Source: JBEATZ01 sp041178545 (GTDB lineage: Bacteria; Planctomycetota; UBA1135; UBA2386). From it: 19,216 nt of DNA. The DNA lies in NCBI GenBank assembly GCA_041178545.1, contig JBEGVB010000180.1, positions 1-19,216 of the forward strand. Direction: 5' to 3'. Positions 13,292 through 19,216 of the stretch are shown piece after piece. The first letter of the stretch is position 1. Each line of letters begins with the position of its first letter. The position numbers and the translations under genes were made by a program. The notes under the pieces were generated by a model that did no database searches, had not been told where the DNA came from, and saw nothing but the letters and a program-made list of their open reading frames with translations.

Positions 13292-14148
13292 GGCGCAAAT
13301 GGATCCGTGCCGTCGGGCAGCAAGCCGGCTGCGCGGCCGCGCGCGAGCAACTCGCGCACCGCCGCCCTGCCTTCCTCGCCGAGGTCGATGGAGAACCGGT
13401 TCACGTACAACGCGATGTGACGGTCGCACACCTCGTCGGACATCTCCTGCGAGTGCGCGCGCACGAAGGGGCGCGGGTAGGCAGGGTGGGCAAGTGCGTG
13501 CTGCACGGATGCGCGCAGCACTGTCTCCACTGACTCGACCACCGGGCGCGGGAGGTCCTTGCGGGCGGCGATCACGGCAAGCGGGATCGGCAGGCCGGAG
13601 ACCCCCTCCCACCACGTGCCGAGGTCGGCAACCGAGCGCAACCCGTGCGATGCGTAGGTGAAACGACTCTCGTGGATGACGAGCCCGCCGTCGCACTCGC
13701 CGCGGGCGACGGCAGGCATGATGCGCTCGAAGCGCATGGGCACGAGCGTGCAACTGCCGCCGAGCGCGAGGCGCAGCAGCAACAGCGCCGTGGTGTTGGC
13801 GCCTGGCACGGCAACGCGCAGGCCACGAAGCGCCTCGAGGTCGCGCACGGGGCTGTCGTCGCGCACCACGACCAACGGCCCGACGCCGTGGCCCAGTGCG
13901 GCACCGGCACCCAGTGCCACGTGGGTGGCACCGACCGCAGCGAGCGCCGGCAGGCTGAGCTTCGTCACCTCGAGCCGGTCGGTGCCGCGCACGGCGCGCT
14001 CGTTGAGCCCCTCGATGTCGTCCATCACGGGGTCGAGCACGACACCGTGCCCACCACACGCGCCACGGCCGTGGACCGCGGCCCAGAAGGCGAACGTGTC
14101 GTTGGGGCAGGGCGAGAAGCCGAAGCGCAGCCGCCGCGGCCCGGTCAC
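13288..14148 (-). CDS. mqnD: 1,4-dihydroxy-6-naphthoate synthase (MqnD)
   Basis: A 286-residue enzyme of the periplasmic-binding-protein fold, close to the family's usual length. In the futalosine route it converts cyclic dehypoxanthine futalosine to 1,4-dihydroxy-6-naphthoate, a menaquinone precursor. Motifs are FSPCPNDTF (11-19), DIEGLNERA (44-52), TKLSLPAL (62-69), LGAGAALGHGVGPLVV (79-94), VPGANTTA (114-121) and IHESRFTY (158-165); the histidine in that last motif is the proposed catalytic residue in Thermus MqnD. I start at GTG 14148, overlapping the mqnB stop as GTGA. A longer frame opens at 14214 but adds unrelated residues. It lies directly after mqnB and before the alpha/beta hydrolase. 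No other mqn gene is in the window. Confidence 0.94.
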   Translation of the reverse strand: MTGPRRLRFGFSPCPNDTFAFWAAVHGRGACGGHGVVLDPVMDDIEGLNERAVRGTDRLEVTKLSLPALAAVGATHVALGAGAALGHGVGPLVVVRDDSPVRDLEALRGLRVAVPGANTTALLLLRLALGGSCTLVPMRFERIMPAVARGECDGGLVIHESRFTYASHGLRSVADLGTWWEGVSGLPIPLAVIAARKDLPRPVVESVETVLRASVQHALAHPAYPRPFVRAHSQEMSDEVCDRHIALYVNRFSIDLGEEGRAAVRELLARGRAAGLLPDGTDPFAP

Positions 14149-14780
14149 GGCATGCGCTCCATCAGCACTGTCACCGCCTCGGTGAGCCGCTGCACGGCCT
14201 GCTCGAGGTTCCACGCGCCACGGGCACGGTCACCCGTGAAGTTGCTGATCGCCCGGAGCTGCAGGAACGGCACGCGGTGCTTGAAGCAGACCATCGCGAC
14301 GGCCGCACCTTCCATGCTCTCGACGCTGGCAACCGAGCGCCGCGCGATCTCGGCCGACGTGGCCTCGGTGGCACTGCACGTGCTCACCGTCGCACCCTGC
14401 ACCACGCCGACGCCCAGGAGCTGGGCGGCAACGGCCGTGCGCTCCGGATCCATCACCCACGGACCGTTCTCGCCGAAGTCCATCTCGCTCATGGAGTGGA
14501 AGCCCTCGGGCATCATCACACCGTCGTCCGCGAGCAGGTCACTGCCGATCATGCACACCGAACCTGGCTCGAGGCCGTGGTCGTGCAGCGCGTGGCGGGC
14601 AGGGTAGGCACCGCCGACGCCGAACAACAGCACGGCCTTCGGCCGCTCGTGGGCGATCAGCTCGGACATGGTGGCCGCAGCTGCAGCCTTGCCCGTGCCG
14701 AGCACCAGTGCGCCGCGGCGCGCAAGGGAAGACCCTTCCACGTGGGATGCGCAGACGGCGAGGAACGGGCGGTGCGTCAT
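14145..14780 (-). CDS. mqnB: Futalosine hydrolase (MqnB)
   Basis: A 211-residue nucleoside phosphorylase-fold hydrolase, related to MTA/SAH nucleosidase. It removes hypoxanthine from futalosine, giving dehypoxanthine futalosine for MqnC. Motifs are LVLGTGKAAAA (25-35), LLFGVGGAYP (51-60), the ribose-binding VESMEGAA (153-160, E157), and LRAISNFTGDRARGAWNLEQ (175-194), where SN replaces the SD of MTA nucleosidase, as I recall for futalosine hydrolases. The start at ATG 14780 lies one base past the stop of the small lipoprotein gene and has no clear Shine-Dalgarno, so coupling is likely. An organism with MqnB uses the route in which MqnA makes aminodeoxyfutalosine or futalosine; which one cannot be told here. 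Confidence 0.93.
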   Translation of the reverse strand: MTHRPFLAVCASHVEGSSLARRGALVLGTGKAAAAATMSELIAHERPKAVLLFGVGGAYPARHALHDHGLEPGSVCMIGSDLLADDGVMMPEGFHSMSEMDFGENGPWVMDPERTAVAAQLLGVGVVQGATVSTCSATEATSAEIARRSVASVESMEGAAVAMVCFKHRVPFLQLRAISNFTGDRARGAWNLEQAVQRLTEAVTVLMERMP

Positions 14781-14781
14781 C

Positions 14782-15246
14782 TCAGCGCTGCAGGGTCGGG
14801 ATCGCCTGCTTGACCGCAGGCAGCAACCGTTGGAAGTCTTCCTCGCGCGCGGTGAACTCCAGCGTGCGGACGTACGGGCGCTTCTTCAGCAACCCGCGGT
14901 CGAACCGGAACACGGCCACCAGGTAGCCGCGCCGTTCGCCGTCCACCGTGGCGGCACACTCGAACCACTTGCCCGCATGGCTGTCGCCATCGGCAACGTC
15001 GCCCTCGGCCACCAGCGTGTAGCCGCGCTGTTCCACCAGGTCGTGACGCAGCGTCTCGGCCCAGAACGCAAGGTCGCCGCCATTGGGCTCGGAGAACTCG
15101 CGGCACCAGACGCGCGCGTCGTCCGCGGTCACCGCCTTGAAGTCGGGGCGCTCCTCCAGCGGCAGGAACTCCGCAGGCAGCTGCAGCTTCAGCGCGCCGC
15201 AGGCGGCCAGCAGCTGGCAGCACAGGAGCACGAGGAGGGCGCGCAT
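14782..15246 (-). CDS. Small lipoprotein of unknown function
   Basis: A 154-residue predicted lipoprotein. The signal peptide MRALLVLLCCQLLAAC has the lipobox LAAC with the acylated cysteine at 16. The mature part is compact and mixed alpha/beta, with WCREFSEPNGGDLAFWAE, GYTLVAEGDV, GKWFECAATVDGERRGYLVA and a final helix. Two cysteines (C48 and the one in WFECAA) might pair. I do not recognise a family. I start at ATG 15246, 13 bases after the DUF4349 stop; the frame opens slightly further upstream but without a signal peptide at its beginning. Being between two envelope and metabolic genes, it probably reaches the membrane with the DUF4349 lipoprotein. Confidence 0.75.
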   Translation of the reverse strand: MRALLVLLCCQLLAACGALKLQLPAEFLPLEERPDFKAVTADDARVWCREFSEPNGGDLAFWAETLRHDLVEQRGYTLVAEGDVADGDSHAGKWFECAATVDGERRGYLVAVFRFDRGLLKKRPYVRTLEFTAREEDFQRLLPAVKQAIPTLQR

Positions 15247-15259
15247 GGCGCGGCCGCGG

Positions 15260-16027
15260 TCAGAAGTTGCGCAGGACATTCTCCACCCCCACCTGGTTGA
15301 CCCAGTCGAAACGGCTCATGGTGCGACGGCGGCGTTGCGGACCGCTCTCCGTGATCGCGTGGAACTCCACCGAGAGGGTTGCCATGGCAACCTGGTCGGC
15401 GAGGAACTTGCGCCTGCCCTCCATGCGCTCGATCTCCTCGGTGAGACGGCGCAGCTGCTCCTCGATGCGGAGGATGTCCTCCACCTTGTCGGCCTTCTCC
15501 AGCAGGGCGAGCAGCCGATCGCGCGACTTGCGCGCATTGTCGAGCCGGATGCCCAGGTCGAGGAACTCCTCGGTGACGTCCGACGCGTTGCGCTCCTCGG
15601 CGAGCACGCGCCCCCAGGTGCGCACCGCGGCAAACGCCTCCTCGAACCGGCTGGCCGGCAGCCGCACGGTGAAGACGTTGCCCTGCTGGGTGGTCAGGTA
15701 GCCCTGCCACTCCTTCACCTGTTGCAGGAACTTCGTGGCGGCCTCGCCCACGCGAGCGACCTCGAGTGCGACCGAGCCGCGGTACACGAGCATGCGCTCG
15801 GCAGGTGCCGTGGCCCAGGCACCCGGGTCGCCACCAACGTCGCCGCCAGGGCCTGCCTCGGCGCTGCGGGCAGGAGCAGACTCTTGCGGCGGCATGCCGG
15901 AGCCCCCGCCGCCGACAAAGCCCGCGTCGAGATCGCCGAGACGCGCCTCGGCACGAGGCGCGTGGCACGCCGTGAACAACAGGAGCGCGAGGGCCAGCAG
16001 GCCGAGGCGCGACAACAGCGAGGACAT
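15260..16027 (-). CDS. DUF4349 lipoprotein
   Basis: A 255-residue lipoprotein. The signal peptide ends in the lipobox FTAC (C21). A flexible Gly/Pro/Ala linker (about 30-75) precedes the DUF4349 domain: RMLVYRGSVALEV (78-90), FTVRLPASRFEEAF (118-131), then DVTEEFLDLGIRLDNARKSR, and a coiled coil (VEDILRIEEQLRRLTEEIERMEGR, about 180-203) with LSVEFH after it. DUF4349 proteins usually end in a membrane helix with a cytoplasmic tail; this one stops soon after the coiled coil, so the lipid is its only anchor. It is the first gene of the six-gene run. A GGAGG six bases before ATG fixes the start, and a good promoter-like pair lies upstream. Function of the family is unknown. Confidence 0.88.
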   Translation of the reverse strand: MSSLLSRLGLLALALLLFTACHAPRAEARLGDLDAGFVGGGGSGMPPQESAPARSAEAGPGGDVGGDPGAWATAPAERMLVYRGSVALEVARVGEAATKFLQQVKEWQGYLTTQQGNVFTVRLPASRFEEAFAAVRTWGRVLAEERNASDVTEEFLDLGIRLDNARKSRDRLLALLEKADKVEDILRIEEQLRRLTEEIERMEGRRKFLADQVAMATLSVEFHAITESGPQRRRRTMSRFDWVNQVGVENVLRNF

Positions 16028-16033
16028 CGGGAA

Positions 16034-16038
16034 CCTCC
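16034..16038 (-). promoter_or_regulatory. Shine-Dalgarno site of the DUF4349 gene
   Basis: GGAGG on the minus strand lies six bases before the ATG at 16027. It supports this start for the first gene of the run. Confidence 0.7.
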
Positions 16039-16051
16039 GGGTGGGACGACC

Positions 16052-16080
16052 CTTCTATCCCTGCGACAGGCATGCCGCAA
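16052..16080 (-). promoter_or_regulatory. Candidate promoter of the six-gene minus-strand run
   Basis: Reading the minus strand, TTGCGG (16080-16075) is followed after 17 bases by TAGAAG (16057-16052), then a short leader with the Shine-Dalgarno site. The spacing is ideal for a sigma-70-type promoter, and its position upstream of the first gene of the run fits. Confidence 0.5.
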
Positions 16081-16110
16081 ACGCGTTGGGGCTGCTGCTC
16101 CGTGATCCGG

Positions 16111-16116
16111 TAACCT
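16111..16116 (+). promoter_or_regulatory. -10-like element close to the start of the thioredoxin-like gene
   Basis: TAACCT lies seven bases before the ATG at 16124, leaving no room for a Shine-Dalgarno. A TTGGGG (16086-16091) lies 19 bases upstream, a long spacing. This fits a leaderless mRNA but is only suggestive. Confidence 0.35.
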
Positions 16117-16123
16117 CGCTGCC

Positions 16124-18181
16124 ATGCCCACGGCGTCGACCGCACTCCTCCTCGCCTTGTCCCTGCTGCCTGCGCAGCCCCAGCAACCGTCGAGCGGCGA
16201 GCCGCAGGCGCCCGTGGTCCAAGTCGCGTGGGAACGCAGCCTCGACGACGCGCTGTGGGCGCGGCAGCAGACCGGCAAGCCCCTCCTCGTGTGCGTCAAC
16301 ATGGACGGCGAGGTCTTCTGCGAGCAGTTCGCCAACCGCGTGTACCGCTCGGAGGAGTTCCTCGACCTGAGCCGCGGCTACGTGTGCATCGTGCTGTCGC
16401 CGGACCGGCACACGCCCATGGACTACGATGGCCTCGGCAACCGCATCCCGTGCCCGCGGTTCGGGGGCATCACCTGCGCCGAGCACCAGAACGCGGAACC
16501 GGAGGTCTTCCGGCGCTGGTTCCAGGGCACCCGTTCCGCGCCGCGGCACGTGGCCGTGGGGCTCGACGACAAGGTGCTGTTCGACAAGTACCTCGCCTCG
16601 CGCATCGAGGACCACCTCGTGGCGATCCGCGAGCACCGCAGTGCCACACCGACTGCCGTACCCCCCGAGGCCATGGACGCGCTGCTGCAATCCCGCAGCG
16701 CCATGGCGCGGCAGCTCGTGGAGCAGCGCTACCGCGGCAGCGCCCGGGAACACCGCATCGCCCTGCTGGAGGCGGCCGCCGCAAGCAAGGCCGAGCCCTT
16801 CGACCTGCTGCGCATGGGCCTACGCGACGACGACGACGGGGTGTTCCGCGCCGCTGCTACCGCGCTGGCTGCGACCGCAACCGCAGTGTCGCTCATCGAC
16901 GTGCAGGATGCGCTCGCGCGCCTCGAGGACGGACCGCTGCAGGCAGCGCTGGAGCAGGCCTGGGAACGCAGCGCCGTGGCTGGCGCGGACCAGCTCGCCT
17001 GGCAGCGGTACCGTGCGGCACGCAGCGGCGCCCTCGCGGGCGCGGCGCTCGCGACCCATGCACCCCTGCCGCTGCGCGGCCCTGCCGAGGCAGCTCCCGA
17101 GCGCGAGGCGCTGGAAGCCGCACTCGATGCCGCCGAGAAGCGCGTGAAGGCGGAGCCGAAGGATGCGGCCGCATGGCTGGACCTCGCATCGCTCAACCTC
17201 GACCTCGGCACCCTCCTCGCCGCCGACGGCGCGCGCACGGCATCGCTGTCGTTCGAGGACGCGCTGCGTGCGGCGAAGCAGGCGGAGTTGCACGTGGATG
17301 CCGCCCGCTCGGCGCTCCTGAGCGCACTGCTTGCAGCCATCCACTTCCAGCTGGGCGACGATGCGCTGGCCGTCGAGGCCGCCCAGCAGATGCTCACCAG
17401 CGCCAATGCCCTCGGGGAGCAGGCAGCGCTGGGCCGCCGCCGACTGTGCGAAGCCCTGCGCGCCATGCTGCGCGCCGCGGCTGCGATCACCACCGAGCGC
17501 ACGGCGGCAGATGCAGCAGCCGACGTCACGAGACCGGTCCAGGGCGCCGCGATGGCGGCCACCCTGCTGGTGGCCGCCGGCGAGGCCACGGAACAGGATC
17601 TGCTCACGGCCGCAGGCATGCTGGAGTTCGCGGGCACGAGGGCCCTCGCGCAGGGCCTCCTGGACCGCGCGCGCATGTTGTCCCCGGCCTCACCCACGGC
17701 CCACGAGCGGCTCCGCAACCGCATGCTCGTCGACCGCGGCGCCGAGGCACTGCGCGCCGACTACGCCGCGTACGTTGCCGCCGCCGAGGACAAGGCCACG
17801 GCCAGCTGGTTTGCCGGCTACGCGGCCATCGTGGCCGCCGAGTTGCAGATGAAGGACAAGCGCTTCGACGTGGCGCTGGCTGCCTACACCGACTGCATCG
17901 AGCGCTTTGCCGCGTCCGTGGCCGCCAACGCGGACTACGCCGACTCCGCCAACCACTTCGCCGTGCTGGCACTGGCCGGCCGCGCGCTGCTCCACCACCA
18001 GCAGGGCACGGCCGACGCTGCCGTCGACGACCTGCTGCGAGCCCGCAGCCTGCGCGCGGCCAGCATGGACGAGGTCGACGGGCTCGGCCGCAAGCCGTCA
18101 GCCGTGGCGGAACGGATCGGCCGCGAGCTGCGTGCGCAGGGCAACACCACGGCCGCCGACCGGCTCGCGCGCGGTTCCTGA
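16124..18181 (+). CDS. Secreted thioredoxin-like protein with helical (TPR/HEAT-like) repeats
   Basis: A 685-residue protein. The signal peptide is residues 1-17 (hydrophobic ALLLALSLLPA). Residues about 31-170 look like a thioredoxin fold of the Thioredoxin_7/DUF255 kind: WERSLDDALWARQQTGKPLLVCV (36-58), then NMDGEVFCEQFANRVYRSEEF (59-79), where one cysteine (C66) remains in place of the usual CxxC, and SAPRHVAVGLDDK (138-150), which holds the expected cis-proline. From about 180 the protein is helical and very Ala-rich, with TPR-like units (EAALDAAEKRVKAEPKDAAAWLDLA; FDVALAAYTDCIERFAA). A classic disulfide oxidoreductase role is doubtful without CxxC, though C57, C110 and C118 are available. 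It is divergent from the DUF4349 gene and ends 16 bases from the next convergent gene. Confidence 0.78.
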   Translation: MPTASTALLLALSLLPAQPQQPSSGEPQAPVVQVAWERSLDDALWARQQTGKPLLVCVNMDGEVFCEQFANRVYRSEEFLDLSRGYVCIVLSPDRHTPMDYDGLGNRIPCPRFGGITCAEHQNAEPEVFRRWFQGTRSAPRHVAVGLDDKVLFDKYLASRIEDHLVAIREHRSATPTAVPPEAMDALLQSRSAMARQLVEQRYRGSAREHRIALLEAAAASKAEPFDLLRMGLRDDDDGVFRAAATALAATATAVSLIDVQDALARLEDGPLQAALEQAWERSAVAGADQLAWQRYRAARSGALAGAALATHAPLPLRGPAEAAPEREALEAALDAAEKRVKAEPKDAAAWLDLASLNLDLGTLLAADGARTASLSFEDALRAAKQAELHVDAARSALLSALLAAIHFQLGDDALAVEAAQQMLTSANALGEQAALGRRRLCEALRAMLRAAAAITTERTAADAAADVTRPVQGAAMAATLLVAAGEATEQDLLTAAGMLEFAGTRALAQGLLDRARMLSPASPTAHERLRNRMLVDRGAEALRADYAAYVAAAEDKATASWFAGYAAIVAAELQMKDKRFDVALAAYTDCIERFAASVAANADYADSANHFAVLALAGRALLHHQQGTADAAVDDLLRARSLRAASMDEVDGLGRKPSAVAERIGRELRAQGNTTAADRLARGS

Positions 18182-18186
18182 CCGCG
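18170..18186. terminator. Small hairpin at a convergent gene junction
   Basis: CGCGGT (18170-18175) pairs with ACCGCG (18181-18186) around TCCTG, spanning the stop codon of the plus-strand gene. The convergent gene ends 16 bases on. No T-run is present, so a terminator role is weakly supported. Confidence 0.25.
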
Positions 18187-18197
18187 ACGCAGTTGCC

Positions 18198-19216
18198 TCA
18201 GGACTTGCCGGCGTAGCGCCACAGCGGCTTGCCGCCAGCCTGGCCCGTGCTGGCGAACCGCACACCCATCGGGTCCTCGACGCGCTGGATCGGACCGTTG
18301 CCGAGCGGGTCCACGAGCTCGAGTCCGCGGTTGCCGAGGTGCACGTCCACGGCCAGCCGCAGCAGGCGCAGTTCCACGACGGCCATGCGCATCGATTGTT
18401 CTGCGGACGTGAGGTTGGGCACCATCACGGCCAGCGCCGGGTTGGGAACCAAGGCAAGCGCATCGACCGAGCTCCTGAGGGTCTGCTCGCGTGCGGTCCA
18501 CGGCTGGTGGCTGGACTGGAAGTGGGCGCGTTCGTGGTCCCGCACGACCCGCCATGCCTCTGCGAACATCCAGCGGTCCGAGAAGCCGTAGCGCCACGAC
18601 GACAGCGTCGGGACCCCGGCGGACTCGAAGAGGTTGGCCTGGCTGCCGAGGAGGCCGTGGGCCAGCAGCATCGACTCCTGCAAGGGCAGCACCGACGGCA
18701 CGTACGCGTCGAGCCGCTCCAGTCCTGCAGCAAGCAGTTCCAGCGAGGCCTCGTCGAGCTGAGCCAGCACGTCCTCGCAGAGCGTCTCCCTCAGTGGGAT
18801 GGCCAGCATGGCCGCGCCGATCATCTGCTCGATGAGGAGCGGGGACCGCAGCAGGTCGGCGCCCACCGTGGCCGTGTCGAGGGCCAGCTGCACCGCCTCC
18901 ATCGGCCGGTCCTCCGCGGCGTGCAGGCGCACCATGGCACCCGCGGCATTCACTGCGGCACGCACCCACAGCAGGTTCGTGACCCGTGCGCTGAACCCAT
19001 CCTGCACCCGCGTGAGTGGCCGCGCCTCGCCGCAACGCGCACCTGCGCGGATCTCCGCGACAACGGGCTCCCACTGCTGCAGCAGCGTGCGGCCGGCCTC
19101 GTCGAGCTCGGCCCTGCCGGTGGCCAGTGCGGCGAGGCGCCGCTGGGTGTCGTCACGGTCGAAGGAGCCCGCCAGCGCCGCCATGCGGCCATAGCTCTCG
19201 AAGGCATTGCCCGCGG
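18198..19216 (-). CDS. Unidentified helical protein (partial, N-terminus beyond right edge)
   Basis: At least 338 residues; the frame is open to the window's edge (AGNAFESYGRMAALAGSF...), so the true start lies outside. It is mainly helical and rich in Ala, Leu, Glu and Arg: RVTNLLWVRAAVNAAGAMVRLHAAED, AVQLALDTATVGADLLRSPLLIEQMIGAAML, and a central VPLQ-like loop with ESMLLAHGLLGSQANLFE. Near the end there is a pattern resembling type II secretion pseudopilin-associated planctomycete proteins (AEQSMRMAVVELRLLRLAVDVHL, then DPLGNGPIQRVED), where a helical 'R...AL.rY....' stretch precedes a 'DP.....L' segment. I cannot name a family. An in-frame ATG at 19184 exists, but the upstream codons look coding too. 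Confidence 0.65.
   Translation of the reverse strand, partial: AGNAFESYGRMAALAGSFDRDDTQRRLAALATGRAELDEAGRTLLQQWEPVVAEIRAGARCGEARPLTRVQDGFSARVTNLLWVRAAVNAAGAMVRLHAAEDRPMEAVQLALDTATVGADLLRSPLLIEQMIGAAMLAIPLRETLCEDVLAQLDEASLELLAAGLERLDAYVPSVLPLQESMLLAHGLLGSQANLFESAGVPTLSSWRYGFSDRWMFAEAWRVVRDHERAHFQSSHQPWTAREQTLRSSVDALALVPNPALAVMVPNLTSAEQSMRMAVVELRLLRLAVDVHLGNRGLELVDPLGNGPIQRVEDPMGVRFASTGQAGGKPLWRYAGKS

Noticed and set aside
14149..14214. Upstream start for mqnD
   Set aside because: The extra 22 residues do not resemble MqnD, and the GTG at 14148 overlaps the mqnB stop and gives the usual family length.
1..19216. Insertion sequence, prophage, integron or tRNA genes
   Set aside because: No transposase, integrase or phage protein motif, no terminal inverted repeats with target duplications, and no cloverleaf-like sequence was seen on either strand.

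Overview
The window is a very GC-rich, densely coded bacterial chromosome segment with no tRNA, rRNA, CRISPR array, transposase or phage module that I can see. The best guess for the host is a planctomycete (Planctomycetota). The evidence is a set of large secreted proteins ending in modules I associate with that phylum (a GMPGC-type tail in two tandem paralogs, and an 'AGR..LL.S.SGT.PG..L' tail in a DUF1028 protein), together with futalosine-pathway menaquinone genes and DUF4349, DUF155 and DTW proteins. This placement rests on recall of protein families, not on a search.

Layout, left to right. 1-140: the 3' end of an unidentified plus-strand gene. 141-509: a non-coding, pyrimidine-rich block with three copies of a 35-bp unit. 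510-3073 (minus): a MinD/FlhG-like ATPase preceded by a secreted DUF1028 Ntn-hydrolase-like protein. 3187-3981 (plus): an unidentified 264-aa protein whose end overlaps the convergent 3962-5140 gene. That gene encodes a DTW-domain tRNA-modifying enzyme fused to what looks like a degenerate DnaQ-type exonuclease domain. 5225-5710 (plus): a DUF1801/YdhG-like protein with a basic tail, followed by a strong bidirectional terminator. 5804-9627 (minus): two tandem secreted paralogs of about 600 aa.

9844-11315 (plus): a translationally coupled pair, a WaaP/InaA-type kinase-fold protein that lacks the usual catalytic aspartate and a class I SAM methyltransferase. 11339-16027 (minus): a compact run of six genes, namely DUF4349 lipoprotein, small lipoprotein, futalosine hydrolase (mqnB), 1,4-dihydroxy-6-naphthoate synthase (mqnD), a membrane-anchored alpha/beta hydrolase and a DUF155/RMD1 membrane protein. 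Several of these overlap by ATGA or GTGA or are separated by 1-30 bases. 16124-18181 (plus): a secreted thioredoxin-like plus helical-repeat protein. 18198-19216 (minus): an unidentified helical protein that runs off the right edge.

Functional threads: two steps of menaquinone synthesis by the futalosine route, cell-envelope and secreted proteins (two lipoproteins, four secreted proteins, membrane hydrolase, DUF155), and one tRNA-modification enzyme. The least ordinary items are the kinase-fold/methyltransferase pair, the DTW-exonuclease-like fusion, the secreted DUF1028 protein whose signal-peptide cleavage would expose an N-terminal threonine, the purine/pyrimidine-skewed repeat block, and several genes without a Shine-Dalgarno sequence that have a -10-like hexamer 6-7 bases before the start codon, suggesting leaderless mRNAs.
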